From assembly GCF_009910365.1 (NCBI RefSeq), contig NZ_CP036423.1:1054001-1118000 (forward strand): a stretch of 64,000 nucleotides of DNA. Reading direction: 5' to 3'. The position numbers and the translations under genes are program-made. Shown piece after piece: positions 19,597 to 29,523 of this stretch. Below the pieces are notes generated by a model. That model was not told the origin of the DNA and made no database searches. It saw only the letters and a list, made by a program, of their open reading frames with translations. Position 1 is the first letter of the stretch, and every line of letters begins with the position of its first letter. This DNA is from Aequoribacter fuscus (lineage in GTDB: Bacteria; Pseudomonadota; Gammaproteobacteria; Pseudomonadales; Halieaceae).

Positions 19597-19614
19597 GTAA
19601 GCTGGCTTTTTTGT
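19597..19614. terminator. right half of the split ilvH / GH3 terminator
   Basis: GTAA then GCTGGCTTTTTTGT pairs perfectly with the left half at 18159-18172. For the GH3 gene, read on the minus strand, only the A-rich arm and half the stem now follow the stop codon before the IS end, so termination here is probably impaired unless the IS supplies a signal. Confidence 0.85.
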
Positions 19615-19626
19615 GGTTGGTTGGTC

Positions 19627-22050
19627 TTAGTGGTTAAAGCTAAGACTTTGCAAGTCGGCGGGGCTTGATGAGGTGCCGACGTATACCAGGTGCTCACCTT
19701 TAGGCATAACCCATTGGTTGGAAGCTACATCAAACGTTGAAAATGGATGGCTGCTTGCATCGAATTTAATCGAGATTTCTACATTGCGGCTTTCGCCCGC
19801 TTCTAAAGACACTTTATCAAACGCAACCAAGCGCTTGGGTGGTTGTTCTTCAGAGGGAATACCTGCGTAAACCTGAACAACTTGAGCACCAGCGCGCGCG
19901 CCAATATTTTTGACATTAACGCGAACCACAATACCTGTGTCAGTGACAGAGAGCTCGGGCTCGGACATCTCAAACTCGGTGTATGACAAACCGTGACCGA
20001 AAGGGAATGCGACGCAAGAGTTTGTGCCGTGTGGCGTCACATCACACTGCCCGCTAATATTCGCGTCATACCAGCGATAACCAATGTTAAGACCCTCTAA
20101 ATACTCTACGGCCCCTTTACCGCTAACTTCGATACCAGGGAAATATCGAGCGTCCCCTTTAATTGCATCAAGGAAGCCCATGCCGGAGTAAGGGTAGGTG
20201 ACGGGGCTTTTCGCGGACGGATTGACTTTGCCCCACAAGACGTCGGCGACAATGTGTCCATCCTCTTGCCCAGGGAACCAAGCCTCCACGATGGCGGGTC
20301 CTGCTGCGCCGATAATATCGCCAGCTTTAGGCAGGCTGATGCCAGCGTTGTTTTTCATGACTAAAGCGGTCTTAGTTGCAACATCATCGGATATGCCTAG
20401 TATCTTAGAGATCATTTCGATGGTGTTGCTGTTGCGTTCTGGATTAAGTGGTTTATCGTCGGTGCGAGCTACGGTGGTAATTTGATTTGGATGATCCGTG
20501 TACCAGTCAAGGGTATCGCCCATTGACACTACCGTACCCACACCCGTTTGATCGCTGAGCGTTGCGCGATCAGCGCCTTCCTCAGAAATCGAGCCAACCA
20601 TAATGACAATCGCGTCTGCACCGCGAATAGCTTGGGCATACTGGGCCAGGTTACTGTTGTCGTCTTCGATCAGGGCCAGTTCGACTTGGGCCGAGGGGTT
20701 GCCCAGTTCTTTGAGTACATTTTTGATGCCATCCACGGGCGCAATCGTATAGTGCGGTACGACATCTGAGCTGCCACCACCGGCGCCCATCGGTTTTCCG
20801 ACCATCACGCCGCCGGCGACTGCTTGCTGAGCGTAGACTTGTGACGCTTTGCCGATCACCAATACGCGCTGAGTTGACGTTGAGAACGGCAGAGTGCTGT
20901 TATTTTGCAGCAGTACCACAGAATTTTGGCCAATGATCCTAGCTTTCTCGCCGCCACCGGCAATATCCATGGGCGTTTGGACAATAGGGCGCTCGAAGAT
21001 GCCCATTTTGAACATTTGTGTGTAGCGTCGCTTCAGAGCAAGGTCGATGTCGCTGATGTCCAGCTCCCCGCTGGATAACGCTGCATTGAGTTTTTCGGGA
21101 GACCAAAACAGAGGTTGTGGCATCAGATGATCAAGCCCAGCCTTCATCGATTTAGCCGTGCTTTTTACGGCAAAAAAGTCCGATTGAACATAGCCTTCAA
21201 AACCCCACATATCGCGCAGGACGCCGGTCAATAAGACTTCGTTTTCACACATTTGATGTCCGTTGACATCATTATAAGAGCACATCAACGAAGCGACTTT
21301 ACCGTCTTTGACCGCCATTTCAAAAGGCAGGAGGTACAGTTCGTGCAACACTTGTGGCGCGACTGTTTGTGAGATGTTCATTCGGTTGGTTTCTTGCTCG
21401 TTGGCAGCGTAGTGCTTAGCCATGGCAATAACACCTTCTGATTGGATCTTTTTGATTTGCGCGGTGGCGATTTTACCGGCTAGATAGGGATCTTCTCCGT
21501 TGTATTCAAAATTACGGCCTAGCACCGGGTTTCTTGCGAGGTTAACGCCGGGTGCTTCGAAGACTTGCAAAGCGAGCGCTTTTGCCTCGTCGGCAATCAC
21601 TTGTCCGAAGAGTGCAGCCATATTTGTGTCAAACGATGCGGCGACTGCCATTGCCGAGGGTAAGGCGGTCGCTTTGGCTGAGGACGGGTCTGTATAAGCC
21701 GCCCAAAACGGACTGTTTTCGGTGATGATATTCGCGTCGACGCAGTCATTTTGACCAATACCCACAGGGCCGTTGGTAATTCGCAGGGTGGGTATACCCA
21801 GTTCGGCGATACCGCGAACATGACGAGCCCCATAGCAGTGGGGAAGTTCTGGAACGATTTCGGGTACATTACCCACCAGCTGCTGCTGTTTTTGTTCTAG
21901 GGTCATTGCCTCGAGCAACAAGTTTGCACGCTCGGAGGGCGCTAGCGTGGTGTCACGCCAAGTTGGTTTCGGGTCTTGGCTTGCAGAGTTACAGGCCATT
22001 AACGTGGCGCTTAAGCCGATGGCTCCGACTATTTGGGCAAGGTTTTTCAT
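19627..22050 (-). CDS. glycoside hydrolase family 3 beta-glucosidase-like lipoprotein
   Basis: This is an exported GH3 enzyme of about 807 residues, likely cleaving beta-linked glucose oligomers at the outer membrane. The signal peptide ends in lipobox LMAC. The (beta/alpha)8 domain carries ARNPVLGRNFEYNGEDP, MAKHYAANEQE and the nucleophile Asp291 in YVQSDFFAV (SDW in most homologues). Then come the alpha/beta sandwich (GAGGGSSD) and a C-terminal fibronectin-III-like domain (FPFGHGLSYTEF to the end). The start is set at ATG 22050 to give a normal lipoprotein signal; the open frame extends 43 codons upstream. It lies alone between an IS and ilvC, breaking a gene order that is contiguous in pseudomonads. 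Confidence 0.93.
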   Translation of the reverse strand: MKNLAQIVGAIGLSATLMACNSASQDPKPTWRDTTLAPSERANLLLEAMTLEQKQQQLVGNVPEIVPELPHCYGARHVRGIAELGIPTLRITNGPVGIGQNDCVDANIITENSPFWAAYTDPSSAKATALPSAMAVAASFDTNMAALFGQVIADEAKALALQVFEAPGVNLARNPVLGRNFEYNGEDPYLAGKIATAQIKKIQSEGVIAMAKHYAANEQETNRMNISQTVAPQVLHELYLLPFEMAVKDGKVASLMCSYNDVNGHQMCENEVLLTGVLRDMWGFEGYVQSDFFAVKSTAKSMKAGLDHLMPQPLFWSPEKLNAALSSGELDISDIDLALKRRYTQMFKMGIFERPIVQTPMDIAGGGEKARIIGQNSVVLLQNNSTLPFSTSTQRVLVIGKASQVYAQQAVAGGVMVGKPMGAGGGSSDVVPHYTIAPVDGIKNVLKELGNPSAQVELALIEDDNSNLAQYAQAIRGADAIVIMVGSISEEGADRATLSDQTGVGTVVSMGDTLDWYTDHPNQITTVARTDDKPLNPERNSNTIEMISKILGISDDVATKTALVMKNNAGISLPKAGDIIGAAGPAIVEAWFPGQEDGHIVADVLWGKVNPSAKSPVTYPYSGMGFLDAIKGDARYFPGIEVSGKGAVEYLEGLNIGYRWYDANISGQCDVTPHGTNSCVAFPFGHGLSYTEFEMSEPELSVTDTGIVVRVNVKNIGARAGAQVVQVYAGIPSEEQPPKRLVAFDKVSLEAGESRNVEISIKFDASSHPFSTFDVASNQWVMPKGEHLVYVGTSSSPADLQSLSFNH

Positions 22051-22236
22051 GGTGAGTTTACTCTTAGTCACGATGGTTATGCTCTTTGGCGTTGAGTCGG
22101 CATGGTAGCGTAAAAAACTTAATTTGGTAAGACCACTTGACCGGTTTCGCGTTTGTTTGTTGTTTTCACGCCTCATCACTTTGTACGGGCGCGCCGGTAA
22201 TCTTTAGCGCAGGCGCTGTTTTTTGCGGCGAATCAG

Positions 22237-22262
22237 AAAAAAACCCGGCACAGGCCGGGTTT
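22237..22262 (-). terminator. intrinsic terminator of ilvC
   Basis: Read on the minus strand, the ilvC stop at 22289 is followed by a GC-rich hairpin (AACCCGGC, short loop, GCCGGGTT) and then seven T residues (complement of 22237-22243). Position and structure are those of a rho-independent terminator. Confidence 0.88.
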
Positions 22263-22288
22263 CGTCAAGTGACTGCTGAGTTTTCAGC

Positions 22289-23761
22289 TTATGCTAGAGA
22301 TTTCATGGCAGTCATGTAGCCGCGTAGTTTCTTACCTACTACCTCTACTGGGTGATTGCGGATGGCTTCGTTTGCAGCAATGAGTTCACGGTTATCAACC
22401 GTATTGTCGCTGCCGATACCTTGTCCAATCACATCGATAGTGATTTTGCTCATGAAGTCAGCCAATAGCGGACGGCAGGCGTGGTCGAACAAGTAGCAGC
22501 CGTATTCTGCCGTATCCGAAATCACAACATTCATCTCGTAGAGCTTGCGGCGAGCAATGGTGTTTGCAATGAGTGGTGTTTCGTGAAGTGACTCATAGTA
22601 CGCTGATTCGGCGATAATGCCGGCAGCCACCATGGTTTCAAATGCCAATTCAACACCGGCTTTTACCATCGCTACCATCAAGATGCCCTTGTCATAAAAC
22701 TCTTGCTCAGAAATTTCTTGAGTCGTGTTTTCGGCTTTTTCAAAGGCGGTTTCAGCGGTTGCTGCGCGCCATTTTAGTAGGTTGGCGTCATCGTTGTCCC
22801 AATCAGCCATCATGGTAGACGAGAACTCGCCAGTAATAATGTCGTCTTGGTGTTTTTCGTAAAGTGGACGCATGATCTCTTTTAGCTCTTCAGCTAGATA
22901 GAAAGCGCGCAATTTTGCGGGGTTCGACAGGCGATCCATCATGTTGGTGATGCCGCCTTGCTTCAAACCTTCGGTGACAGTCTCCCAGCCGTATTGAATG
23001 AGTTTAGAGGCGTAGCCTGAGTCGATGCCTGATTCTACCATTTTGTCAAAGCACAAAATTGAACCGGTTTGGAGCATGCCGCACAAGATAGTTTGCTCAC
23101 CCATTAAGTCTGACTTGACCTCGGCGATAAACGAGCTCTGCAGTACACCTGCTCGATGGCCGCCGGTACCTACGGCGTAGGCTTTTGCAAGTTCTAAGCC
23201 CTCGCCATTAGGGTCGTTTTCGGTGTGGACTGCGATGAGTGTGGGTACGCCGAATCCCCGCTTGTACTCTTCGCGGACCTCGGTGCCCGGACACTTTGGT
23301 GCAACCATGATTACCGTGATGTCTTCGCGAATCTGCATGCCTTCTTCAACGATGTTGAAACCGTGCGAGTAAGATAAGCAGGCACCATGTTTCATTAAAG
23401 GCATCACTTGCGATACAACAGCAGAGTGCTGCTTGTCGGGCGTGAGGTTAAGCACCATGTCAGCGGTTGGGATAAGCTCTTCATAGGTGCCGACAGTGAA
23501 GCCATTATCGGTGGCATTTTTCCAAGATTGACGCTTTTCTGCGATCGCTTCAGCGCGCAATGTGTATGAGACGTCCAAGCCGCTGTCGCGCAGGTTTAAG
23601 CCTTGGTTTAGGCCCTGTGCGCCGCAGCCGACGATCACCAGCTTTTTGCCTTTGAGCTTTTCAACGCCATCGCTGAATTCGCTCGAATCCATAAAGCGGC
23701 ACTTGCCCAGCTGGGCGAGTTGTAGGCGGAGGGGAAGGGTATTGAAGTAATTGTTGCGCAC
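22289..23761 (-). CDS. ilvC: ketol-acid reductoisomerase, class II (long form)
   Basis: IlvC isomerises and reduces acetolactate or acetohydroxybutyrate with NADPH, the second step of valine/isoleucine synthesis. With 490 residues it is the long enterobacterial-type form (E. coli, 491) rather than the ~338-residue short form common in pseudomonads. Motifs: [12 protein letters not shown] (NADPH fold), [30 protein letters not shown] and the duplicated knotted domain with ELAFETMV. It starts with GTG at 23761, with GAGGA six bases upstream, and begins [20 protein letters not shown] like the E. coli enzyme. Divergent from ilvY, as in E. coli. Confidence 0.98.
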   Translation of the reverse strand: MRNNYFNTLPLRLQLAQLGKCRFMDSSEFSDGVEKLKGKKLVIVGCGAQGLNQGLNLRDSGLDVSYTLRAEAIAEKRQSWKNATDNGFTVGTYEELIPTADMVLNLTPDKQHSAVVSQVMPLMKHGACLSYSHGFNIVEEGMQIREDITVIMVAPKCPGTEVREEYKRGFGVPTLIAVHTENDPNGEGLELAKAYAVGTGGHRAGVLQSSFIAEVKSDLMGEQTILCGMLQTGSILCFDKMVESGIDSGYASKLIQYGWETVTEGLKQGGITNMMDRLSNPAKLRAFYLAEELKEIMRPLYEKHQDDIITGEFSSTMMADWDNDDANLLKWRAATAETAFEKAENTTQEISEQEFYDKGILMVAMVKAGVELAFETMVAAGIIAESAYYESLHETPLIANTIARRKLYEMNVVISDTAEYGCYLFDHACRPLLADFMSKITIDVIGQGIGSDNTVDNRELIAANEAIRNHPVEVVGKKLRGYMTAMKSLA

Positions 23762-23818
23762 GCTGGGTCCTCTTTCATGATAAAAATTTGGGAGATGTAA
23801 GATAAAGTATTTATTTAA

Positions 23819-23864
23819 TTGCGTAAAACGCTAAAATACCAATACAGTTTTGCGGATTTCGCAA
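23819..23864. promoter_or_regulatory. tandem IlvY operator-like palindromes between ilvC and ilvY
   Basis: TTGCG-GATTT-CGCAA (23850-23864) is a perfect inverted repeat ending at the ilvY start. TTGCG-TAAAA-CGCTA (23819-23833) is a near copy whose centre is 31 bp away, about three helical turns. Tandem operators between divergent ilvC and ilvY are known in E. coli, where IlvY activates ilvC with acetolactate as inducer. The match in spacing and symmetry supports the same control here; the binding itself is inferred. Confidence 0.65.
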
Positions 23865-23865
23865 T

Positions 23866-24756
23866 ATGGATCGAAAGTCACTTTCAGTGTTTATCAATGT
23901 AGCGACTACCTTAAATTTTTCTCGGGTAGCCGAGTTAAATCATATGAGCGTGTCTGCTGTTAGCCGCACTATTGCCCGCTTAGAAGAAGAAGTTGGTACC
24001 GCGCTATTGCAAAGAGATCGACGCTCGATGCATTTGACGCCAGCAGGTAGAGAGTTCGAACAGTTCGCTAAAGAATCAGTGGTACGTTGGGATGAGATGC
24101 GCAGGCTGCTAAGTTCGCCCGATTATTTGCGCGGAGAGCTCAGTTTGTTCTGCTCGGTTACGGCCTCATTAAATGTTATGGGACCCGTTATTGAGGTCTT
24201 TCAGTCGCGCTACGAACACGTGGATCTAATGTTGCATACTGGTGATCAGGCGGACGGTATTGCTCGTGTGCTCAATCGTTCTGACGACTTGGCTGTCAGC
24301 GGGTATCCGGAGCGCATGCCGCAATCGTTAGCGTTTATCGAACTCATGGCGTCACCGTTGGTTCTCTGCATTCCAGTCCGAGACTGCGGCGTTAGGCAGC
24401 TGGTGCTCCAGCCAGAGGTTGATTGGTCCAAGGTGCCCTTTATCCTACCCGAGCGAGGTGTGTCGAGAGAGCTCTTGGATCTTTGGTTTGCCAGTTTGGG
24501 GGTGCAGCCCGACGTTTACGCTCAAGTGGCTGGCCATGAAGCCATAGTGGCTATGGTGAGTCTAGGTTTGGGTGTTGGCGTGGTACCAAAACTGGTGCAT
24601 GACGGCGCCGGTATGAGCGACCGCGTGGAGCTTATCGCCGGGCCGGCAGATTTGCCTGTGCTGCCGGTTGGGCTGTGTGCTCTGAAGCAGCGTCTAAAAG
24701 ACCCGCTGTTGGCAACTTTTTGGCAAGTCGCTGCGCAGACCTACAACGTTGCGTGA
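23866..24756 (+). CDS. ilvY: LysR-family activator of ilvC (IlvY)
   Basis: This is a 296-residue LysR-type regulator. The N-terminal winged helix (LSVFINVATTLNFSRVAE, SVSAVSRTIARLEEEVG) is followed by a linker helix and the effector domain (LSLFCSVTASLNVMGPVIEVF). It is transcribed away from ilvC across a 104-bp gap with two operator-like palindromes, the arrangement of E. coli ilvY-ilvC. IlvY senses acetolactate/acetohydroxybutyrate and induces ilvC. Naming rests on family plus context; the divergent ilvC makes alternatives unlikely. Confidence 0.93.
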   Translation: MDRKSLSVFINVATTLNFSRVAELNHMSVSAVSRTIARLEEEVGTALLQRDRRSMHLTPAGREFEQFAKESVVRWDEMRRLLSSPDYLRGELSLFCSVTASLNVMGPVIEVFQSRYEHVDLMLHTGDQADGIARVLNRSDDLAVSGYPERMPQSLAFIELMASPLVLCIPVRDCGVRQLVLQPEVDWSKVPFILPERGVSRELLDLWFASLGVQPDVYAQVAGHEAIVAMVSLGLGVGVVPKLVHDGAGMSDRVELIAGPADLPVLPVGLCALKQRLKDPLLATFWQVAAQTYNVA

Positions 24757-24793
24757 TAGCATAGGCTAAGTTGACCAGGAAACGTATTACATC

Positions 24794-25666
24794 ATGACAG
24801 ACAAACACATGCCCGAGGCGGAGAAAGCCCAAATTCCAGGCTTGGATGCTGATGATCTGGCCGCTCTAGAGCAGTTGGTCGAGGATCATGAGGAGGAAGT
24901 GCTTGAGGGTGGTAAAACGGTCCGTAGACGTGGGGTGTATTTGTTGCCCAATTTATTCACCACGGGTGCTTTGTTTGCGGGTTTCTATGCTGTCGTAGCG
25001 GCACTGAAGGGCGATTTCGAGGCCGCACCCATCGCGATTTTTTTCGCTATGGTATTTGATGGCCTCGATGGCAGAGTTGCACGTCTAACGAATACGAGCA
25101 GTAAATTCGGCGCCGAATACGACAGCCTATCCGATATGGTGTCTTTTGGTGTTGCTCCTGCATTGGTCATGTTTAGTTTTGCGCTGCAGGATTTGGGTAA
25201 ATTTGGTTGGAGTGCTGCTTTTGTTTACGTGGCCTGCGCCGCACTGCGACTGGCTCGATTCAATACCAGGATTGACTCTGATGATGGCAACTTTTTCACC
25301 GGGCTAGCGAGCCCCGCGGCGGCGGCGGTAGTAGCCAGTGCTGTTTGGTTGGCGCACGATTTGGGCTATGTGGCTGCGGGAGATGTGCCTAAAGAGCTGG
25401 GCGTTGTGCTGGCTGTTATGACGGCGCTAATGGGATCGGCGATGGTGGCTAACTTCAAGTATCCTTCCTTTAAGGGCTTGGATTTCAGGGGGCGAGTGCC
25501 ATTTGTCGTTATTTTTATCATCGTTATTGTCTTTAGTTTGGTGACGCTTCATCCGCCCGCCGTGTTCTTGGCAACGTTTTTGGTCTATGCGCTGTCCTCG
25601 CCCGTATTAACCTTGGTGAATCGCCTTCGTCCCGTAAAGCCTGCTGATGAAGGAGAGCAAAAGTAG
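24794..25666 (+). CDS. pssA: CDP-diacylglycerol-serine O-phosphatidyltransferase
   Basis: PssA makes phosphatidylserine from CDP-diacylglycerol and serine, the precursor of phosphatidylethanolamine. It has 290 residues. The CDP-alcohol phosphotransferase signature is complete: D-x2-DG-x2-AR-x8-G-x3-D-x3-D, seen as DGLDGRVAR, then GAEYDSLSD. About eight membrane helices follow (GALFAGFYAVVAA, VPFVVIFIIVIVFSLV). A charged, acidic N-terminus of about 45 residues precedes the first helix, as in the Pseudomonas-type enzyme. It follows ilvY and precedes msrP; in pseudomonads, as I recall, pssA sits between ilvC and msrP. Confidence 0.96.
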   Translation: MTDKHMPEAEKAQIPGLDADDLAALEQLVEDHEEEVLEGGKTVRRRGVYLLPNLFTTGALFAGFYAVVAALKGDFEAAPIAIFFAMVFDGLDGRVARLTNTSSKFGAEYDSLSDMVSFGVAPALVMFSFALQDLGKFGWSAAFVYVACAALRLARFNTRIDSDDGNFFTGLASPAAAAVVASAVWLAHDLGYVAAGDVPKELGVVLAVMTALMGSAMVANFKYPSFKGLDFRGRVPFVVIFIIVIVFSLVTLHPPAVFLATFLVYALSSPVLTLVNRLRPVKPADEGEQK

Positions 25667-25687
25667 ATTTCAGCTAGGGTGCGCTAT

Positions 25688-26668
25688 ATGGCTAAACAGT
25701 TTACTGATCCCACACTTCGGTCATCCGATATTACGCCAGAGTCCAGCTATCTCAACCGTAGGCAGTTTATGAAGGGTGCTGTGGTTGGCTCTGCGGCCTT
25801 GCTGGCAGCGCAAACGTCAGCGGCCGACACTTCGAAACTTGTGAGTTTCCCATCTTACACGTCAGCCGAAAACTCGGGATGGCCATTACAAGTACCCGAT
25901 GTTTTGACGCCTTTTGACGATGTCACTAACTACAACAATTTTTATGAGTTTGGGATGGATAAATCCGATCCTGCTCGATACGCCTCGGCCATGACCCTCG
26001 ACCCCTGGTCGATCAGAGTCAGCAGTGACAGTGGAAAAACGTCCGATGTGCAATTCGAAGACCTCTTGCGCGCTATGGACATCGAAGAGCGCATTTACCG
26101 CCTGCGTTGTGTGGAGGCGTGGTCCATGGTGATCCCTTGGTTGGGATTTCCCTTGGCGGAGTTAATCCGATGGCTCAGTCCGGAAGGCAGTTTCCAGTTT
26201 GTTCAATTTCAGACACGCTATGTTCGCGCAGAGATGCGTGGAACACGCTCGTTTAGTAGTGTGATCGATTGGCCCTACCAAGAGGCACTGCGGATGGATG
26301 AGGCGATGAACCCCTTATCATTTATTGCGGTGGGTTTATACGGTAAATCGTTGCTTGCACAAAACGGCGCGCCGCTTCGTCTGGTTGTGCCGTGGAAGTA
26401 TGGCTTTAAAAGCATCAAATCAATCGCGAGCATTCATTTTACCAACCGGTTGCCTGAGACTAGCTGGCAATCGATCGCGCCGCACGAGTACGGGTTTTAT
26501 GCTAACGTCAATCCCGAGGTTGACCATCCTAGGTGGTCGCAGAGATTTGAACGGAGATTGCCATCGTCTTTATTCAGTCCAAACCGAATACCTACGCAAA
26601 TGTTTAATGGGTATGGTGAATATGTCGCTGACCTCTACAAGAACTTGGACCTGAGGCGCTACTATTAA
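25688..26668 (+). CDS. msrP: protein-methionine-sulfoxide reductase catalytic subunit MsrP (YedY)
   Basis: MsrP is a periplasmic molybdopterin enzyme that repairs oxidised methionines in envelope proteins. It has 326 residues. The Tat signal contains NRRQFMKGAVVGSAALLA. The molybdenum ligand is Cys141 in YRLRCVEAWSMVIPWLGFPL, and LVVPWKYGFKSIKSI is a family hallmark. The start is ATG 25688, with AGGG upstream; an in-frame GTG at 25679 adds three residues. The membrane partner msrQ follows after four bases, so the two form an operon. Confidence 0.97.
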   Translation: MAKQFTDPTLRSSDITPESSYLNRRQFMKGAVVGSAALLAAQTSAADTSKLVSFPSYTSAENSGWPLQVPDVLTPFDDVTNYNNFYEFGMDKSDPARYASAMTLDPWSIRVSSDSGKTSDVQFEDLLRAMDIEERIYRLRCVEAWSMVIPWLGFPLAELIRWLSPEGSFQFVQFQTRYVRAEMRGTRSFSSVIDWPYQEALRMDEAMNPLSFIAVGLYGKSLLAQNGAPLRLVVPWKYGFKSIKSIASIHFTNRLPETSWQSIAPHEYGFYANVNPEVDHPRWSQRFERRLPSSLFSPNRIPTQMFNGYGEYVADLYKNLDLRRYY

Positions 26669-26672
26669 TTCT

Positions 26673-27281
26673 GTGTTAGTTCTGCGGCTCAAGAGGGGGC
26701 TTGGATCCGGTCGTTGGTTAGTGCACTTTTTGGGGTTGCTGAGCTCTATCTGGCTGGTCCTGAATGTGCTGCAAAACCAGTTGGGCCCCGACCCTGTAAA
26801 ACAGCTCGTGCTGCTAACCGGAGAGCGCGGATTTCAGTTTTTATTGTTTTCTTTGGCCATCTCCCCGCTGGCCCGTTTATTGACTGCACCTTTGCTTATA
26901 CAATGGCGTCGTCCGGCCGGCCTTTGGGCGTTCTACTTTTTGTCTTTACACTTGCTGGTCTTTTTTCAAGGCTATATCGGGTGGTCTTGGACAATTCTTA
27001 TTGAAGAGCTCAAGGAGCGCCCCTACATTTCTGTCGGTGCTTTAGCTTGGCTTCTCTTGGTTCCATTAGCGTTAACGTCCACACGGCGTGCGCGGCTAAA
27101 ATTAGGTCGGCGTTGGCGCTTGTTGCACCGCTTAGTGTTCATCGTTGCAGCATTGGCTTGTCTGCATATAATATGGCAGGTTCGATCTGATTGGATTAAT
27201 GCTGGTGTATACACCCTGACTTGTGTTCTAATTGTGGGTTCCCGCTACAGAAACCTGCGGTGCTTTTCTAAAGCAATTTAA
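26673..27281 (+). CDS. msrQ: heme-binding membrane subunit MsrQ (YedZ)
   Basis: MsrQ is an integral membrane b-type cytochrome of the ferric reductase-like family that passes electrons from the quinone pool or flavin reductase to MsrP. It has 202 residues with about six hydrophobic helices. Heme-ligand histidines are visible in FYFLSLHLLVFF, RLLHRLVFIVA and LACLHIIWQ. It begins with GTG at 26673, four bases after the msrP stop, without a strong ribosome binding site, suggesting coupled translation. It is the last gene before the rRNA operon. Confidence 0.95.
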   Translation: MLVLRLKRGLGSGRWLVHFLGLLSSIWLVLNVLQNQLGPDPVKQLVLLTGERGFQFLLFSLAISPLARLLTAPLLIQWRRPAGLWAFYFLSLHLLVFFQGYIGWSWTILIEELKERPYISVGALAWLLLVPLALTSTRRARLKLGRRWRLLHRLVFIVAALACLHIIWQVRSDWINAGVYTLTCVLIVGSRYRNLRCFSKAI

Positions 27282-27375
27282 GGTTGACATAAGGGCTCCA
27301 GTCGGCGTCGGTTTGCCTGTTTGGAGTGCGGCTTTCAAGCCCAGAAAAAAAGTTTGAAAAAAGTAAAAAAAGCGC

Positions 27376-27403
27376 TTGCGTGGTTTTGGATGTTACGTAT
27401 AAT
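27376..27403 (+). promoter_or_regulatory. rrn P1 promoter
   Basis: TTGCGT at 27376-27381, a 16-base spacer and a perfect TATAAT at 27398-27403 form a strong sigma-70 promoter. The discriminator after the -10 is GC-rich (GCGCGTC), as in promoters under stringent control, and A-tracts precede the -35. Confidence 0.92.
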
Positions 27404-27412
27404 GCGCGTCCT

Positions 27413-27434
27413 CAGTAAGGGAACTGCCTTACTG
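27413..27434 (+). repeat. hairpin at the 5' end of the rRNA leader
   Basis: CAGTAAGG (27413-27420) and CCTTACTG (27427-27434) are perfectly complementary around a 6-base loop. It lies within a few bases of the expected transcription start, so it would cap the pre-rRNA. Confidence 0.85.
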
Positions 27435-27475
27435 AAAAGCTGAAGCCCTGGCGGTTTTAGGTTATTTAACAGACA

Positions 27476-27507
27476 GATGAAGACAGAAATGTGGGCACTT
27501 GTTGAGG
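27476..27507 (+). ncRNA. upstream arm of the 16S RNase III processing stem
   Basis: GATGAAGACA, then AAATGTG, CACT and TTGAG on this strand pair with the reverse complement at 29198-29229, about 1.7 kb downstream, with only a few mismatches. The two arms flank the 16S gene and would form the stem cut by RNase III to release pre-16S. Confidence 0.88.
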
Positions 27508-27651
27508 TGTATGGCTAACATATATCAGATACAAGTGAACCATTAATTCATAGTAATTTTTGATTTCGAATTGTATCTGAGCCGAGATTTGTACGTTAGC
27601 GCTGGTTAAAGCGAAAACGTGCCCTCTTGCTAACGCAGAGGATAAAGATTG

Positions 27652-29184
<1,533 letters not shown>

Positions 29185-29197
29185 AACGAAAGCTATT

Positions 29198-29229
29198 ACT
29201 CAATGAGTGTTCACATTTTTGTCTTCATC
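29198..29229 (+). ncRNA. downstream arm of the 16S RNase III processing stem
   Basis: CTCAATGAG, CACATTT and TGTCTTCATC are complementary to 27476-27507. It lies 14 bases after the mature 16S end. Confidence 0.88.
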
Positions 29230-29256
29230 ACACGATGACACAACAGCTTTGGCTGC

Positions 29257-29333
<77 letters not shown>

Positions 29334-29417
29334 ATCCTTTGCTATACGTCGTTGTCAGGCTCCTCGCATAGCAGGCTATGCGTCGTCGGCTGACGCCTCG
29401 TCTATCAAACGATTGGT
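29334..29417 (+). repeat. long imperfect hairpin between tRNA-Ile and tRNA-Ala
   Basis: The spacer folds on itself. The apex is a perfect CGCATAGC-AG-GCTATGCG (29365-29382), an intermediate pair is GTCAG (29354-29358) with CTGAC (29390-29394), and the base is CCAATC with GATTGG (29411-29416). It fills nearly the whole gap between the tRNAs and resembles a dispersed palindromic repeat, though no second copy is seen here. Confidence 0.75.
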
Positions 29418-29447
29418 GTATATGGCAGGGCATGGCTGCAAGAATAC

Positions 29448-29523
29448 GGGGCTATAGCTCAGCTGGGAGAGCGCTTGATTTGCATTCAAGAGGTCCGCGG
29501 TTCGATCCCGCGTAGCTCCACCA
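29448..29523 (+). tRNA. alaT: tRNA-Ala (TGC)
   Basis: The 76-nt tRNA begins GGGGCTATAGCTC, has anticodon TGC in the loop TTTGCAT, T-arm GTTCGATCC and ends GCTCCACCA. It is the second standard spacer tRNA. Confidence 0.98.

Larger units (their letters stand above)
27282..27651 (+). promoter_or_regulatory. rRNA operon promoter and leader region (no coding gene)
   Basis: This stretch holds the P1 promoter, an AT-rich upstream block (runs of A between 27346 and 27371, likely an UP element), a hairpin at the 5' end of the transcript, the upstream arm of the 16S RNase III stem and a candidate boxA-like TTATTTAACA near 27462. No open frame with coding character is present. Confidence 0.85.

Noticed and set aside
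22206-22224. AGCGC-AG-GCGCT followed by T6 on the plus strand
   Set aside because: It looks like a small terminator, but no plus-strand gene precedes it and the stem is only five base pairs; it is more likely chance sequence near the ilvC terminator.
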